DNA of 64,000 bases from Viridibacillus arenosi (GTDB taxonomy: Bacteria; Bacillota; Bacilli; Bacillales_A; Planococcaceae), in NCBI RefSeq assembly GCF_001955655.1, contig NZ_MSPW01000001.1:62001-126000 (forward strand). Reading direction: 5' to 3'. The position numbers and the translations under genes were made by a program. This document shows, one piece after another, positions 9,756 through 17,867 of this stretch. Numbering within the stretch: the first letter of the stretch is position 1; every line of letters begins with the position of its first letter. The notes under the pieces were generated by a model that searched no databases, was not told the origin of the DNA, and worked only from the letters and a program-made list of their open reading frames with translations.

Positions 9756-11789
9756 TTAACTTGAAAAATGATACGAGTTTTTCCCTTTTGTTTTTTTCGC
9801 AATATATAGTGCCTCATCAGCTTTATCTAGCAAGTCTTCTATTGATTGACCATTCTCAGGGAATGAAGCGATCCCAATAGACGATGTAGGTGAAAAGTGT
9901 TGTTCGTTAATTGTCCAGCCATCTTTTAGTGTTTGTTGAATACGTTTAATAGTATTTTTCACTTGCTGCTTACGGGTGCATTGGTCTTTTGACATATTAG
10001 TTAAAACAACAATAAATTCGTCTCCACCTATTCGACTAACTATATCTAAATCACGAACACTGGCAACAAGCGCCAGTCCAAAATTACGGATAAAGTCATC
10101 CCCTACATCATGACCGAAATCATCGTTCACTTTTTTAAAATCATCCCCATCAATATAGAGCAATGTAATAGCGTAATCTAGAGCAATCGCTTCTTTAACT
10201 AACTTAGTAAATTCCATTAATAAGTAGCGTCGATTTGGTAGCAGCGTTAAACTATCATGATAGGCCATAAAGCGCAATTGATCTTCCCTTTTCTTACGAT
10301 GGGTAATTTCCCTAGCGACACTTACATATTGGAACACTTCATCACGTTCAGCATCCTTAACTGCTGTTAGATAGGTTTCAGTCCAAAAAGTTTCTCCATT
10401 TTTCGTTTTAATCTGTAAATCAATCTGTACGTCCCCTTTTTCCAATAGTGTCGATGAAAATTCACCCTTTAACAATTCCTTACTATCATCAGACATCATA
10501 TCAAAATAGAAACGCCCAAGTAGCTCGTCCTTTTCAAAGCCAAGTTGTTTAATATGGTTTGGGGAAACATAAATGATTATGCCATCATCGTTCGTAATGA
10601 CAATCAAATCATTTGTATTTTCGGTAATAAGTCGGAAAGTTTTTTCAATATTCCGAAGGTTGGTCATCATAATTTTTTTATCAGATACATCGAAACAAAC
10701 AGAAAGAAAACTCTCAATTTCACCATAATTACTGAATATCGGAACAATTGTAGTATCCATCCAGTATCGGTTCCCATATTTAGAATGGTTGCAAATTTCT
10801 CCGCGCCAAATTTGACCATTTAGTAACGTTTTCCACATTTCTTCATAAAATGAAGAAGACTGAGTCCGTGAATTTAATATCTTATTCGATTTTCCGATTA
10901 GCTCATCTGCACTATATTGACTTGATTGCGCATAGCGCTCATTTACAAATTTAATGATGCCATTTTTATCTGTAATACAAATATTTGCCGCTGAATTCAG
11001 AGCTCCTTTATAACTATTAAGCATATGATTTACTTGACGTAAATCTTCTTTTAATTGAATATTTTTCGTTAATTCTAACCATTGAATATAAATAGCTACA
11101 ACTTGGTTATTAGTAGTGATTGGCGAAAAACTGACAAGGAATTGGCTATCATTGCCATCCGCTTTTTTATGTGTATACAAAACGGAAGGATTCCCTCTTC
11201 CATTTAAAGCGTCTTGGAGATGCTCTGTGAATGATTCATGATCTTCTGGTGAAACAAGATGAAAATCAAAAAACATTCTACCTTTCCAGTCTTCAATCTT
11301 GCAGTTAAAGTACTGCTCAAATTTCGGATTACCATCAAAAAAGGTTAAATCATTAGCTAATACAATTGTTGGGTCCATTTTCATGTCAAAAAGTGATTGT
11401 AGAAATAAGTTTTTTTCCTCTATCACTTTTTGCTGTGAAATTTCTTTCGTAACGGCAAGTATATATTGCTTTCCACCATAAAAAATTGGCGTAACGGTTG
11501 TTTCATTCGTGCGCTCAGTGTCAGAGAACAAATAGAAATCTCGGTATTGAAGAAGTTGCTGTTTCTCGATGGATTCATTGTAATATTTAACTATCATCTC
11601 AACGATTTCTGTTTCTAAACAAGCAGAAAGACTTTTGCCTATTGGCGACTCGTCAAAAACATCTTCAGCTACACGATTTATGTATACGTATAGATATTCA
11701 TTACTGACTTTTTCCATTAAAAAAACAAAATCTAAACAATTTTGATAAAGCGCATCAAACTGCTCTTTAGTAATCAGATTGCCATTCAA
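9756..11789 (-). CDS. multi-PAS diguanylate cyclase (GGDEF)
   Basis: Encodes 677 residues and should synthesise cyclic di-GMP from two GTP. No membrane segment is evident. About four PAS-type sensor modules precede the catalytic domain; the third (ANICITDKNGIIKFVN) and fourth (NTNDLIVITNDDGIIIYVSP) are the clearest, and a PAC-like segment with EITHRKKREDQL links to the cyclase. The GGDEF domain (about 515-677) begins FMAYHDSLTLLPNRR and has the active site SRIGGDEFIVVLTN. RDLD, five residues before GGDEF, matches the RxxD inhibitory site, so product inhibition is expected. No EAL domain is present. The start is most likely TTG at 11789 behind AGAGGTGG; GTG at 11798 lies within that ribosome site. 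It lies between dapF and the two-component genes. Confidence 0.9.
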   Translation of the reverse strand: MNGNLITKEQFDALYQNCLDFVFLMEKVSNEYLYVYINRVAEDVFDESPIGKSLSACLETEIVEMIVKYYNESIEKQQLLQYRDFYLFSDTERTNETTVTPIFYGGKQYILAVTKEISQQKVIEEKNLFLQSLFDMKMDPTIVLANDLTFFDGNPKFEQYFNCKIEDWKGRMFFDFHLVSPEDHESFTEHLQDALNGRGNPSVLYTHKKADGNDSQFLVSFSPITTNNQVVAIYIQWLELTKNIQLKEDLRQVNHMLNSYKGALNSAANICITDKNGIIKFVNERYAQSSQYSADELIGKSNKILNSRTQSSSFYEEMWKTLLNGQIWRGEICNHSKYGNRYWMDTTIVPIFSNYGEIESFLSVCFDVSDKKIMMTNLRNIEKTFRLITENTNDLIVITNDDGIIIYVSPNHIKQLGFEKDELLGRFYFDMMSDDSKELLKGEFSSTLLEKGDVQIDLQIKTKNGETFWTETYLTAVKDAERDEVFQYVSVAREITHRKKREDQLRFMAYHDSLTLLPNRRYLLMEFTKLVKEAIALDYAITLLYIDGDDFKKVNDDFGHDVGDDFIRNFGLALVASVRDLDIVSRIGGDEFIVVLTNMSKDQCTRKQQVKNTIKRIQQTLKDGWTINEQHFSPTSSIGIASFPENGQSIEDLLDKADEALYIAKKTKGKNSYHFSS

Positions 11790-11810
11790 TATTGCCACCT
11801 CTTCAAGAAG

Positions 11811-12773
11811 TTAAATAAATAGATATGCTGTTTTAGTCTCTGCATAAGTTATTAGAGATTCATAAGCTTTTTGTTCGTCTGTTTCCTTAACAGATTGCCA
11901 CAACCATTCTTTTTCAGTGCTCAACTCTAATTCAGCTACAAATGTTGCATTACCAATCAGTTTTAAAACATAATTACCTGCATTATGATGCACATGACAT
12001 TGAACAAAGCCACCAGGGTTATAGACTGTTACTTTACTAGCTGAAACTACTCCCTCTATAGAAGAAACTAATGCAGATGCTGTCATCGCCGTACCACAAG
12101 CATTAGTAAAGCCTACTCCACGTTCATATGTACGGACGTAAATTGAGTCCTCATCCATCGGATACACATAGCTCACATTTACACCGTCTTGACAATACTC
12201 ATTATCACCATTTAATGTGCTAGATAAACTTTCTTGATGATGTGTATTGGCTATTTTATCAGACCGAACAATTCCGATTAAATGTGGATTAGGAACTGAA
12301 ACAGCTGTAAATGAAATGTCATCAGCAAATTCCTCAATTATTTCATTACGAATTTGTTGTTTGTTTTTGTAAAGCATTGGTAAAGAAACAAGGTCAAAAG
12401 ATACTGGTGCAATTTCAACAGAATATGTTGGAATGCCCTCGAAAATTGATGGTTCTTTTTGTACCATTAAGACGGCTTTCATTGTTTCAATATATGCCTT
12501 TGAAACATTGTATTTTTCACAAATATAGCGAGCGACGCAACGTAAACCGTTGCCACACATAGATGCCTCAGATCCGTCAGCATTAATGACACGCATTTTT
12601 GCAAGTCCTTTTTTAGATGGTGCAACAAGCAATAGGCCATCTGCTCCCCCAAGATTGTCTTTTTGACAAAGCCAAACGCCAAGTTTAGACCAATCCATAC
12701 TTTTTTCGTCAGTTGTTTCAAATATGTAAAAGGTATTGCCTGAACCGTGAACTTTATGTAACTGCATTAACAT
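11811..12773 (-). CDS. dapF: diaminopimelate epimerase
   Basis: Encodes about 320 residues, longer than the usual 275-285 because of an extended C-terminal part. It interconverts LL- and meso-diaminopimelate for lysine and cell-wall or spore-cortex synthesis, using two Cys. Both active-site segments are present: EASMCGNGLRCVARY in the first half and TNACGTAMTASALV in the second. The N-terminal HKVHGSGNTFYIF matches the family start. The start at 12773 (MLMQLHK) sits 6 nt after GGGGGG; ATG 12779 is too close. The diguanylate cyclase begins 21 bp after the stop, so dapF seems to lead the cyclase/two-component transcript. Confidence 0.88.
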   Translation of the reverse strand: MLMQLHKVHGSGNTFYIFETTDEKSMDWSKLGVWLCQKDNLGGADGLLLVAPSKKGLAKMRVINADGSEASMCGNGLRCVARYICEKYNVSKAYIETMKAVLMVQKEPSIFEGIPTYSVEIAPVSFDLVSLPMLYKNKQQIRNEIIEEFADDISFTAVSVPNPHLIGIVRSDKIANTHHQESLSSTLNGDNEYCQDGVNVSYVYPMDEDSIYVRTYERGVGFTNACGTAMTASALVSSIEGVVSASKVTVYNPGGFVQCHVHHNAGNYVLKLIGNATFVAELELSTEKEWLWQSVKETDEQKAYESLITYAETKTAYLFI

Positions 12774-12890
12774 ATACATCCCCCCGTATTATCTATATAT
12801 ATCATAATTCTATTTTGTCAAGCATACAACTGTATATGTTCCAATTAAGGCTTGTAAATATTACAAATTTATTTTTTCATGTTTTTTTCT

Positions 12891-12918
12891 TTGCAAATCA
12901 GGTAAAACTTAGTATAGT
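12891..12918 (+). promoter_or_regulatory. predicted sigma-A promoter of the GNAT unit
   Basis: TTGCAA (12891-12896), 16-bp spacer, TATAGT (12913-12918). It would start a transcript near 12925 with a leader of about 200 nt before the acetyltransferase gene. It is divergent from dapF. Confidence 0.55.
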
Positions 12919-12959
12919 TAAATTGCAAAATAATTTCATAAAATGATTCCTATTTTTTA

Positions 12960-13117
12960 TAGAGTCAATAGGGAAGGCAAATGGTGCGCCACCAGTAGTC
13001 ATGCTGGTTCTAGTGGGTTCGATTCCCACCCCGAAATTTTTTATGCAACATTATATGAAAAATTTCGAGGGGGCTAGGACCTGCCATTTATTTGGACGTT
13101 CACCCCCGTAAAGGAGG
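12960..13117 (+). promoter_or_regulatory. structured mRNA leader with tRNA-like module
   Basis: Between the promoter and the GNAT start lies a folded segment. In order: GGC-9 nt-GCC (12976-12990) with a GG in its loop, like a D arm; ACCAG-8 nt-CTGGT (12991-13008), like an anticodon arm; a 4-nt link; then GTGGG-TTCGATT-CCCAC (13013-13029), an exact T-arm layout. A matching 7-bp acceptor stem is missing (only GGG/CCC can pair), so it is not a functional tRNA. A second hairpin pairs CCCCGAAATTTTT (from 13029) with AAAAATTTCGAGGGG (to 13072). Its GGGGG run could instead pair with ACCCCC at 13102-13107 next to the Shine-Dalgarno AAGGAGG (13111-13117), which would be a switch. No known riboswitch class was recognised. 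Confidence 0.5.
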
Positions 13118-13125
13118 CGTTTCGC

Positions 13126-13674
13126 TTGATTAAGCGACGTGAATTACACGAATGTAACGATCTTTATGAGTTACTAAAACACCCATCTGTCTTCCCTTTT
13201 GTGCGTCAGAAAGCTAATAGTGCCGATGAGTACTGGTTTTTGACTAGCCAACTAATGGAAGACGAGGAGAACGGTAAAGCCGTTTCTCGTACGATAACCG
13301 ATGACTGGGGACAACCCATCGGCACAATTACCGTCTATGATGTGCAAGACGGCGCTGGCTTTTTAGGCACCTGGATCGGTACCCCACACCAAGGAAAAGG
13401 ATACAACCAGAAAGCAAAAGAACTCTTCTTACATGAACTGTTCTTTGAACTGGAGTTCCATACCGTTTTCTTACGAATTCGCTCTGAAAACGCCAAATCC
13501 CTTCGTGCTGCCGAGAAAATTGGCTATATAATGGATGCTAAAGAAAGCCATCCATCCCTATATGAACAAATCAACCAAGGTGACAAGCACTTTGAACTAA
13601 TGAAAATCCAAAAAGACTACTTTTATTTATATACAGCTAGTCAGAAAAAAGAAGAAGAAGAACAAGCGATGTAA
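13126..13674 (+). CDS. GNAT family N-acetyltransferase (RimJ/RimL type)
   Basis: Encodes 182 residues from a TTG start 8 nt after AAGGAGG. The acetyl-CoA site is visible as IGTPHQGKGYNQKAKELF (about 83-100), the Q/R-x-x-G-x-G/A loop, and the C-terminal ENAKSLRAAEKIGY matches the last conserved GNAT segment. Family members acetylate protein N-termini or small amines; the substrate here is not predictable. A Glu-rich tail (KKEEEEEQAM) ends the protein. Codon use and GC content (visibly richer in GCC/GGC/CCC) differ from neighbours, and the gene is bracketed by an unusual leader and by two GC-rich structured repeats, all suggesting acquisition as a unit. Confidence 0.85.
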   Translation: MIKRRELHECNDLYELLKHPSVFPFVRQKANSADEYWFLTSQLMEDEENGKAVSRTITDDWGQPIGTITVYDVQDGAGFLGTWIGTPHQGKGYNQKAKELFLHELFFELEFHTVFLRIRSENAKSLRAAEKIGYIMDAKESHPSLYEQINQGDKHFELMKIQKDYFYLYTASQKKEEEEQAM

Positions 13675-13678
13675 TCTT

Positions 13679-13801
13679 AAATGCTGAAGCGGCCCGTTTA
13701 GCCTCGACAAGCACTGGAAGGCTCGAATCAAAAGCATCACTTCAGCTTTTGACCGAGAGACTGAAGTGACCTCGAGAGGCTGGCCGCTGAAGCTGGATAT
13801 C
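13679..13801 (+). repeat. structured element, copy A
   Basis: First of two tandem related elements beginning 5 bp after the GNAT stop. It starts AAATGCTGAAG and ends CTGAAGCTGGATATCT. Nested helices: GCGGCC (13689-13694) with GGCCGC (13782-13787); AGCCTCGA (13700-13707) with the strand ending GAGAGGCT at 13781; CAAAAGC (13729-13735) with GCTTTTG (13745-13751). GC content is well above the surroundings. Copy B has the same architecture with different but still complementary bases. Confidence 0.75.
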
Positions 13802-13806
13802 TAACT

Positions 13807-13927
13807 AAATGCTGAGGGCGCTCGCTCAGACTCGACAGCCGTTGGAGGGCTCGAACACAAGACGCTTTTTGTCTTGTGCCGAGAGACCGAAACGACCCGA
13901 GAGTCTAGCGCCTGAAGCTAGGCATTC
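13807..13927 (+). repeat. structured element, copy B
   Basis: Second copy, 121 bp, starting AAATGCTGAGG and ending CTGAAGCTAGGCATTCT. Helices at positions equivalent to copy A: GGCGCT (13817-13822) with AGCGCC (13907-13912); AGACTCGA (13828-13835) with the strand ending GAGAGTCT at 13906; CACAAGAC (13856-13863) with GTCTTGTG (13871-13878). The motifs CTCGAC, GGCTCGAA and CCGAGAGAC are shared with copy A. Confidence 0.75.
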
Positions 13928-13989
13928 TACTTTGGGACACTTCCATTCCCTATCGCTCGTTCAACCACATAACGGTATTTTCATTAAAA

Positions 13990-14019
13990 GAAGCCTTCAC
14001 AAAAGTGAAAGCTTTTTTT
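13990..14019 (+). terminator. terminator of GNAT unit
   Basis: AAGC-C-TTCAC, loop AAAA, GTGAA-AGCTT followed by TTTTTTC. It closes the promoter-leader-GNAT-repeat unit. 14020-14197 holds nothing recognised. Confidence 0.8.
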
Positions 14020-14197
14020 CTCTTGGCTCTGTTAAAATTTAATGTTGATAATTTAATAATATTAAAAGAAACCCATTATATAAGAGTTGCTCATCCTTAT
14101 TGCAATAACTCTAGCCATTAGTAGAATAAGTAACAACTTCTATTGAGTATTACCTTTTGATATTCATTAGAATTCATCATTGTAATGATCGATATTA

Positions 14198-14767
14198 TTA
14201 ATTACTATTACAATGATAGATTAGTTGTACAACGCCAGAAGAGAAAGTTTTTGTATTAACCACTTTTAAATTTAACCTCTGTTTTATATCAATAAACATC
14301 GGTTTTCCTTCTCCCAAAATAACAGGGTGGATAGATAATCTAAATTCATCAACAAGCCCTAAATTTATAAAAGTTGTAATGAGACTTGCTCCGCCATATA
14401 GCCAGATGTCTTTACCAGGCTTATTCTTCAATTTATTTACTTCTTCAAGAATATTTTCATTTATAAATATTGCTCGATTATCTGCCTCTTTTTGTGTTCT
14501 GGAAAATACATATTTTTCTTTACTATGAACCAATCCCCAAATTTCTTTTTCGCTATCAGAATCTTTAGTTTTCGGAATATATTGTCCCCATAAATCGTAG
14601 CTTTTTCTACCATATAAAATAGTATCAATTTGATTCAAGAAATTAGTGAACCCCATATCAGGTTCCATAATGCACCAATCAACTTCTCCATTTTTCCCTT
14701 CAATAAAACCATCTAAAGTAACTGCTAAATCTAAAATTATTCTTCTCTGTTTTACGTTATTAGACAT
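14198..14767 (-). CDS. dihydrofolate-reductase-fold protein (RibD C-terminal family, YyaP-like)
   Basis: Encodes 189 residues from ATG 14767, 7 nt after AAAGGAGA. The opening RRIILDLAVTLDGFIEGKNGEVDW and the central FLNQIDTILYGRKSYDLWG, then DIWLYGGASLITTFINLGLVDEF, are typical of the RibD_C superfamily that includes riboflavin reductase domains and YyaP/YwjB. The Gly-rich NADP loop is LYGGASL. This is a stand-alone domain with no deaminase fused and no rib genes nearby; such paralogues are usually of unknown substrate. A true DHFR (dfrA) is at 40103-40582. Monocistronic. Confidence 0.8.
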   Translation of the reverse strand: MSNNVKQRRIILDLAVTLDGFIEGKNGEVDWCIMEPDMGFTNFLNQIDTILYGRKSYDLWGQYIPKTKDSDSEKEIWGLVHSKEKYVFSRTQKEADNRAIFINENILEEVNKLKNKPGKDIWLYGGASLITTFINLGLVDEFRLSIHPVILGEGKPMFIDIKQRLNLKVVNTKTFSSGVVQLIYHCNSN

Positions 14768-14880
14768 ATCTCTTTCTCCTTTTATCATTTCAGATATTGT
14801 TTCTTCTGCCCCGATATTCAATAATTCATTATTGATAGCATGTAAAAAATTACTAAAATAATTTGCCCGTTGAATAAGGA

Positions 14881-15108
14881 TTACACAACGAATTTAGATA
14901 ATCGTCGGCTATTATAAGTATCTGTCATTTCAAATACAACTGAGGATGAAAGTTCAACATACAGTATAAACCATTGATAGGCTTGTTCCTTTTTGGCATG
15001 TGGTATCTTGTCGATATACTTTAATAAGTTGCTAAATGCTTTGCTCACCTTAAATAATCGAATACTTGTTCTTATTATGATTTTAACAAGTATTCGGAGA
15101 GGTATCAA
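14881..15108 (-). pseudogene. possible gene remnant, unrecognised
   Basis: A 75-codon open frame without a convincing ribosome site. The C-terminal part from about residue 21 (VSKAFSNLLKYIDKIPHAKK, then QAYQWFILYVEL) has protein-like composition, but I do not recognise it. It may be the tail of a lost gene. The rest of the 14768-15262 gap contains only the murG terminator. Confidence 0.25.
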
Positions 15109-15191
15109 ATATCAACATTTACCTTTAACAAAGCCTTTCCCTTAAAAAGTTCATACGCAATCGAACTTACAAATCCCTCTTATATTTATAC

Positions 15192-15230
15192 AAAAAAGGA
15201 CATTAACTATATTTAAAGTTAATGTCCTTC
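15192..15230 (-). terminator. terminator of murG
   Basis: AAGGACATTAACT pairs with AGTTAATGTCCTT; on the minus strand the stem is followed by TTTTTTG. Confidence 0.9.
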
Positions 15231-15262
15231 ATATTAAGCTATCTCAGTTAGAGATACTTTTG

Positions 15263-16339
15263 TTATTTAGCATAATTTAATATCAACTCTACCATTTCAT
15301 CTGGTGTTTTAGGAGATTCTGTTTCTCGCATTTGCTTGATCAAACCTTCTTTATGTTGCTCCAAGCTAAGTAGTGCTTCCATAAATGTTTTATTCGTTAA
15401 ATCATCTTCTTGTAAAACTTCAGCTAAACCTTGTTCAAAAAATAGCTTAGCATTCAAAATTTGATCACCACGTGATTTTTGTAGAGATAACGGAATTAGT
15501 AACATTGGTTTTTCTAAAGCTAAAAACTCAAAAATAGAGTTTGAACCCGCTCTAGATACGATTAGATCAGAAGCGTGTAATAGGTCTGGCAATTCTGTCG
15601 TTACATATTCAAACTGCTTATAGCCAGGCATATTTACTAAAGCTTCATCTATATGCCCTTTTCCGCAAAGATGAATAACGTTGTGATTTTCTAAAAGTTG
15701 CACAATATTAGCGCGTACTGCATCGTTAATAAATTTAGAACCTTGGCTACCACCCATAATCAGGATTACTTCTTTTCTTTCTTTAAATTCACATAATGCT
15801 AAGCCTGTTGCTTTTCGTCCTTCAAATAATGCTGGTCGAATAATTGATCCCGTGCAAGACGCCTTTTCTGCTGGTAAATGCTTAAGTGTTTGCTTGAATA
15901 CTGTGAAAATATGCGAAGCAAATGGTAATGATAATTTATTGGCAAGACCTGGTGTAACATCAGATTCATGCGCAATAACTGGAACTCCAGCCATTTTTGC
16001 TGCCATAACAACAGGTACTGATACAAAGCCACCTTTAGAAAAAATCGCTACAGGTTTTAATTTACGAATAATCGTTATTGCTTGTGCAACACCTGCTAAA
16101 ACTCTGAACGGGTCTGTAAAATTTTTCATTGAAAAATAACGTCTTAATTTACCGCTTGAAATTGCATGATATTGGAGGTCAGGGAATGCCTGGCCTATAA
16201 TTTCTTTTTCAATGCCCTCTTTTGAGCCGATATAGTGCACCTCATAGCCTTTTTTAAGGAAAGATGGTATTATAGCCTGATTGAGTGAAACATGGCCAGC
16301 TGTACCCCCACCAGTTAATATTATTGTTTGGTTCGTCAT
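15263..16339 (-). CDS. murG: UDP-GlcNAc:undecaprenyl-PP-MurNAc-pentapeptide GlcNAc transferase
   Basis: Encodes 358 residues. It adds GlcNAc to lipid I to make lipid II at the inner face of the membrane. The N-terminal phosphate-binding loop is ILTGGGTAGHVSLNQAI; the UDP-sugar site includes IMGGSQGSKFINDAV and the donor-binding LIVSRAGSNSIFEFLALEKP, all diagnostic of the GT28 family. ATG start behind AGGAGA. It stands alone rather than inside a division/cell-wall cluster, so a second murG in the dcw cluster elsewhere is plausible; several Bacillales have such a paralogue. Terminated by a strong hairpin. Confidence 0.92.
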   Translation of the reverse strand: MTNQTIILTGGGTAGHVSLNQAIIPSFLKKGYEVHYIGSKEGIEKEIIGQAFPDLQYHAISSGKLRRYFSMKNFTDPFRVLAGVAQAITIIRKLKPVAIFSKGGFVSVPVVMAAKMAGVPVIAHESDVTPGLANKLSLPFASHIFTVFKQTLKHLPAEKASCTGSIIRPALFEGRKATGLALCEFKERKEVILIMGGSQGSKFINDAVRANIVQLLENHNVIHLCGKGHIDEALVNMPGYKQFEYVTTELPDLLHASDLIVSRAGSNSIFEFLALEKPMLLIPLSLQKSRGDQILNAKLFFEQGLAEVLQEDDLTNKTFMEALLSLEQHKEGLIKQMRETESPKTPDEMVELILNYAK

Positions 16340-16462
16340 TATTATTCTCCTATTCTGCTAGAACAATGTATGAACTGCTTTGGATTTATTAGAACAGCTA
16401 CTTATTTTACTATACGAAATCACAATAGAAAAGATGTCAATTAATACTTGGAGGCGAATTAT

Positions 16463-17836
16463 ATGCATGAAACATCTACGATGAGAGCAAAATGGACAGT
16501 CATGCTGAAAATTGTGTTTCCGATCTTAATCACCCAAATTGCTTTATATTTAATGTCGTTTTTCGATGTCTTAATGTCAAGTAAATATAGCACTGCTGAC
16601 TTAGCAGGTGTTTCCATTGGTTCTTCGATTTGGTTGCCTGTTTATACAGGTTTATCAGGAATTCTTTTGTCCATAACACCTATTGTAGCACAATTTGTCG
16701 GTGCAAAAAGGCAGAAAGAAGCGACATTTTCAGTTCAACAAGGATTTTATGTCGCAATTGTATTAGCAATTATTATTTTCGGACTATTAATGGCAGGCAT
16801 TAATCCCTTATTAAATGCGATGACTTTAGAACCTGAAGTACAACGCATTGCACATGATTATTTGATCGCTATGAGTTTTGGCTTAATTCCTTTATTTGTT
16901 TATAGTGTTCTACGATGTTTCATCGATGCTCTTGGAAAAACTAGAATATCTATGTTCGTAACTTTACTAGCTACACCGGTCAATATTTTCTTTAACTACT
17001 TATTAATTTTCGGTAAATTTGGCTTTCCTGAGCTTGGAGGAGTGGGCTCCGGGGTGGCTTCAGCCATAACTTATTGGATTATTTGTGCTGTGGCTATTGT
17101 CATTACTATGAAGGGTCAACCATTTAAAAACTTTAAATTGTATGCAAGTTGGCCAAAAATCCACTTTGCAAAATGGCTAGAAATTTGCAAAATCGGGGTA
17201 CCTATTGGCTTATCTATTTTTGCAGAAACAAGCATATTCTCAATTGTTGCAATAATGATGAGTAATTACAGTACCGCTGTTATTGGTGCCCATCAAATTG
17301 CGATGAACTTTGCAAGTCTTACCTATATGATGCCTTTGAGTATAGCAATGGGTGCAACTATTTTAATAGGCTTTGAAGTTGGTGCTAAACGATTCAAAGA
17401 TGCACGTATTTATAGCTACATATCAGTCGTGACAGCCGTTATTTTCAGTTTTATTTCTGCAACTATTTTAATCATTTTCAGAGAACAAATAGCCGGTGTG
17501 TATTCAACTGATCCACAAGTACTAGCTTTAGCAACCCAGTTTCTAATTTACGCTGCTTTCTTCCAATTGTCGGACGCCATACAAGCACCGGTCCAAGGAG
17601 CATTACGCGGGTATAAGGATGTGACTATTACTTTCATAATGGCTATGATATCGTATTGGGTAATTGGATTACCTCTTGGCTATGTTATTGCAAATTATAC
17701 AGATTTAGGACCTTTCGGTTACTGGATTGGTCTTATTAGTGGTCTTACAGCTGGTGCTGTAACCCTAAGTTTCCGTCTCCTTATTGTTCAGCGGAAAGCG
17801 AAAAAAGAGCCACAAGAAAACTCCTCTATTGCTTAA
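16463..17836 (+). CDS. MATE family efflux transporter
   Basis: Encodes 457 residues with about 12 membrane helices in two related halves. The first half has PILITQIALYLMSFFDVLMSS and the second PIGLSIFAETSIFSIVAIMM, the repeated MATE core. PVQGALRGYKDV near the C-terminus is also typical. It exports cationic drugs or metabolites using a Na+ or H+ gradient; the substrate is not predictable. The start is ATG 16463, 8 nt after GGAGG; the earlier in-frame codon at 16448 would overlap that ribosome site. Transcribed alone, divergent from murG. Confidence 0.9.
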   Translation: MHETSTMRAKWTVMLKIVFPILITQIALYLMSFFDVLMSSKYSTADLAGVSIGSSIWLPVYTGLSGILLSITPIVAQFVGAKRQKEATFSVQQGFYVAIVLAIIIFGLLMAGINPLLNAMTLEPEVQRIAHDYLIAMSFGLIPLFVYSVLRCFIDALGKTRISMFVTLLATPVNIFFNYLLIFGKFGFPELGGVGSGVASAITYWIICAVAIVITMKGQPFKNFKLYASWPKIHFAKWLEICKIGVPIGLSIFAETSIFSIVAIMMSNYSTAVIGAHQIAMNFASLTYMMPLSIAMGATILIGFEVGAKRFKDARIYSYISVVTAVIFSFISATILIIFREQIAGVYSTDPQVLALATQFLIYAAFFQLSDAIQAPVQGALRGYKDVTITFIMAMISYWVIGLPLGYVIANYTDLGPFGYWIGLISGLTAGAVTLSFRLLIVQRKAKKEPQENSSIA

Positions 17837-17849
17837 TAGAGGGGTTTAT
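17816..17849. terminator. terminator at end of MATE gene
   Basis: CCTCTATT-GCTT-AATAGAGG with flanking AAAC/GTTT pairing; it overlaps the end of the coding region and lies between convergent sequences. Confidence 0.65.
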
Positions 17850-17867
17850 ATTCCTCTAAAATTACAA

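Noticed and set aside
12713-12946. 77-codon plus-strand frame between dapF and the GNAT unit
   Set aside because: Overlaps the dapF start and promoter region, AT-rich random-looking translation, no ribosome site.
13013-13036. Functional tRNA or tmRNA at the T-arm-like sequence
   Set aside because: No 7-bp acceptor stem, 8-nt anticodon loop without a proper T33 context, no CCA; tmRNA hallmarks are also absent.
12960-13117. T-box leader upstream of the GNAT gene
   Set aside because: The conserved T-box sequence (AGGGTGGNACCGCG-like) and a specifier stem I are not present.
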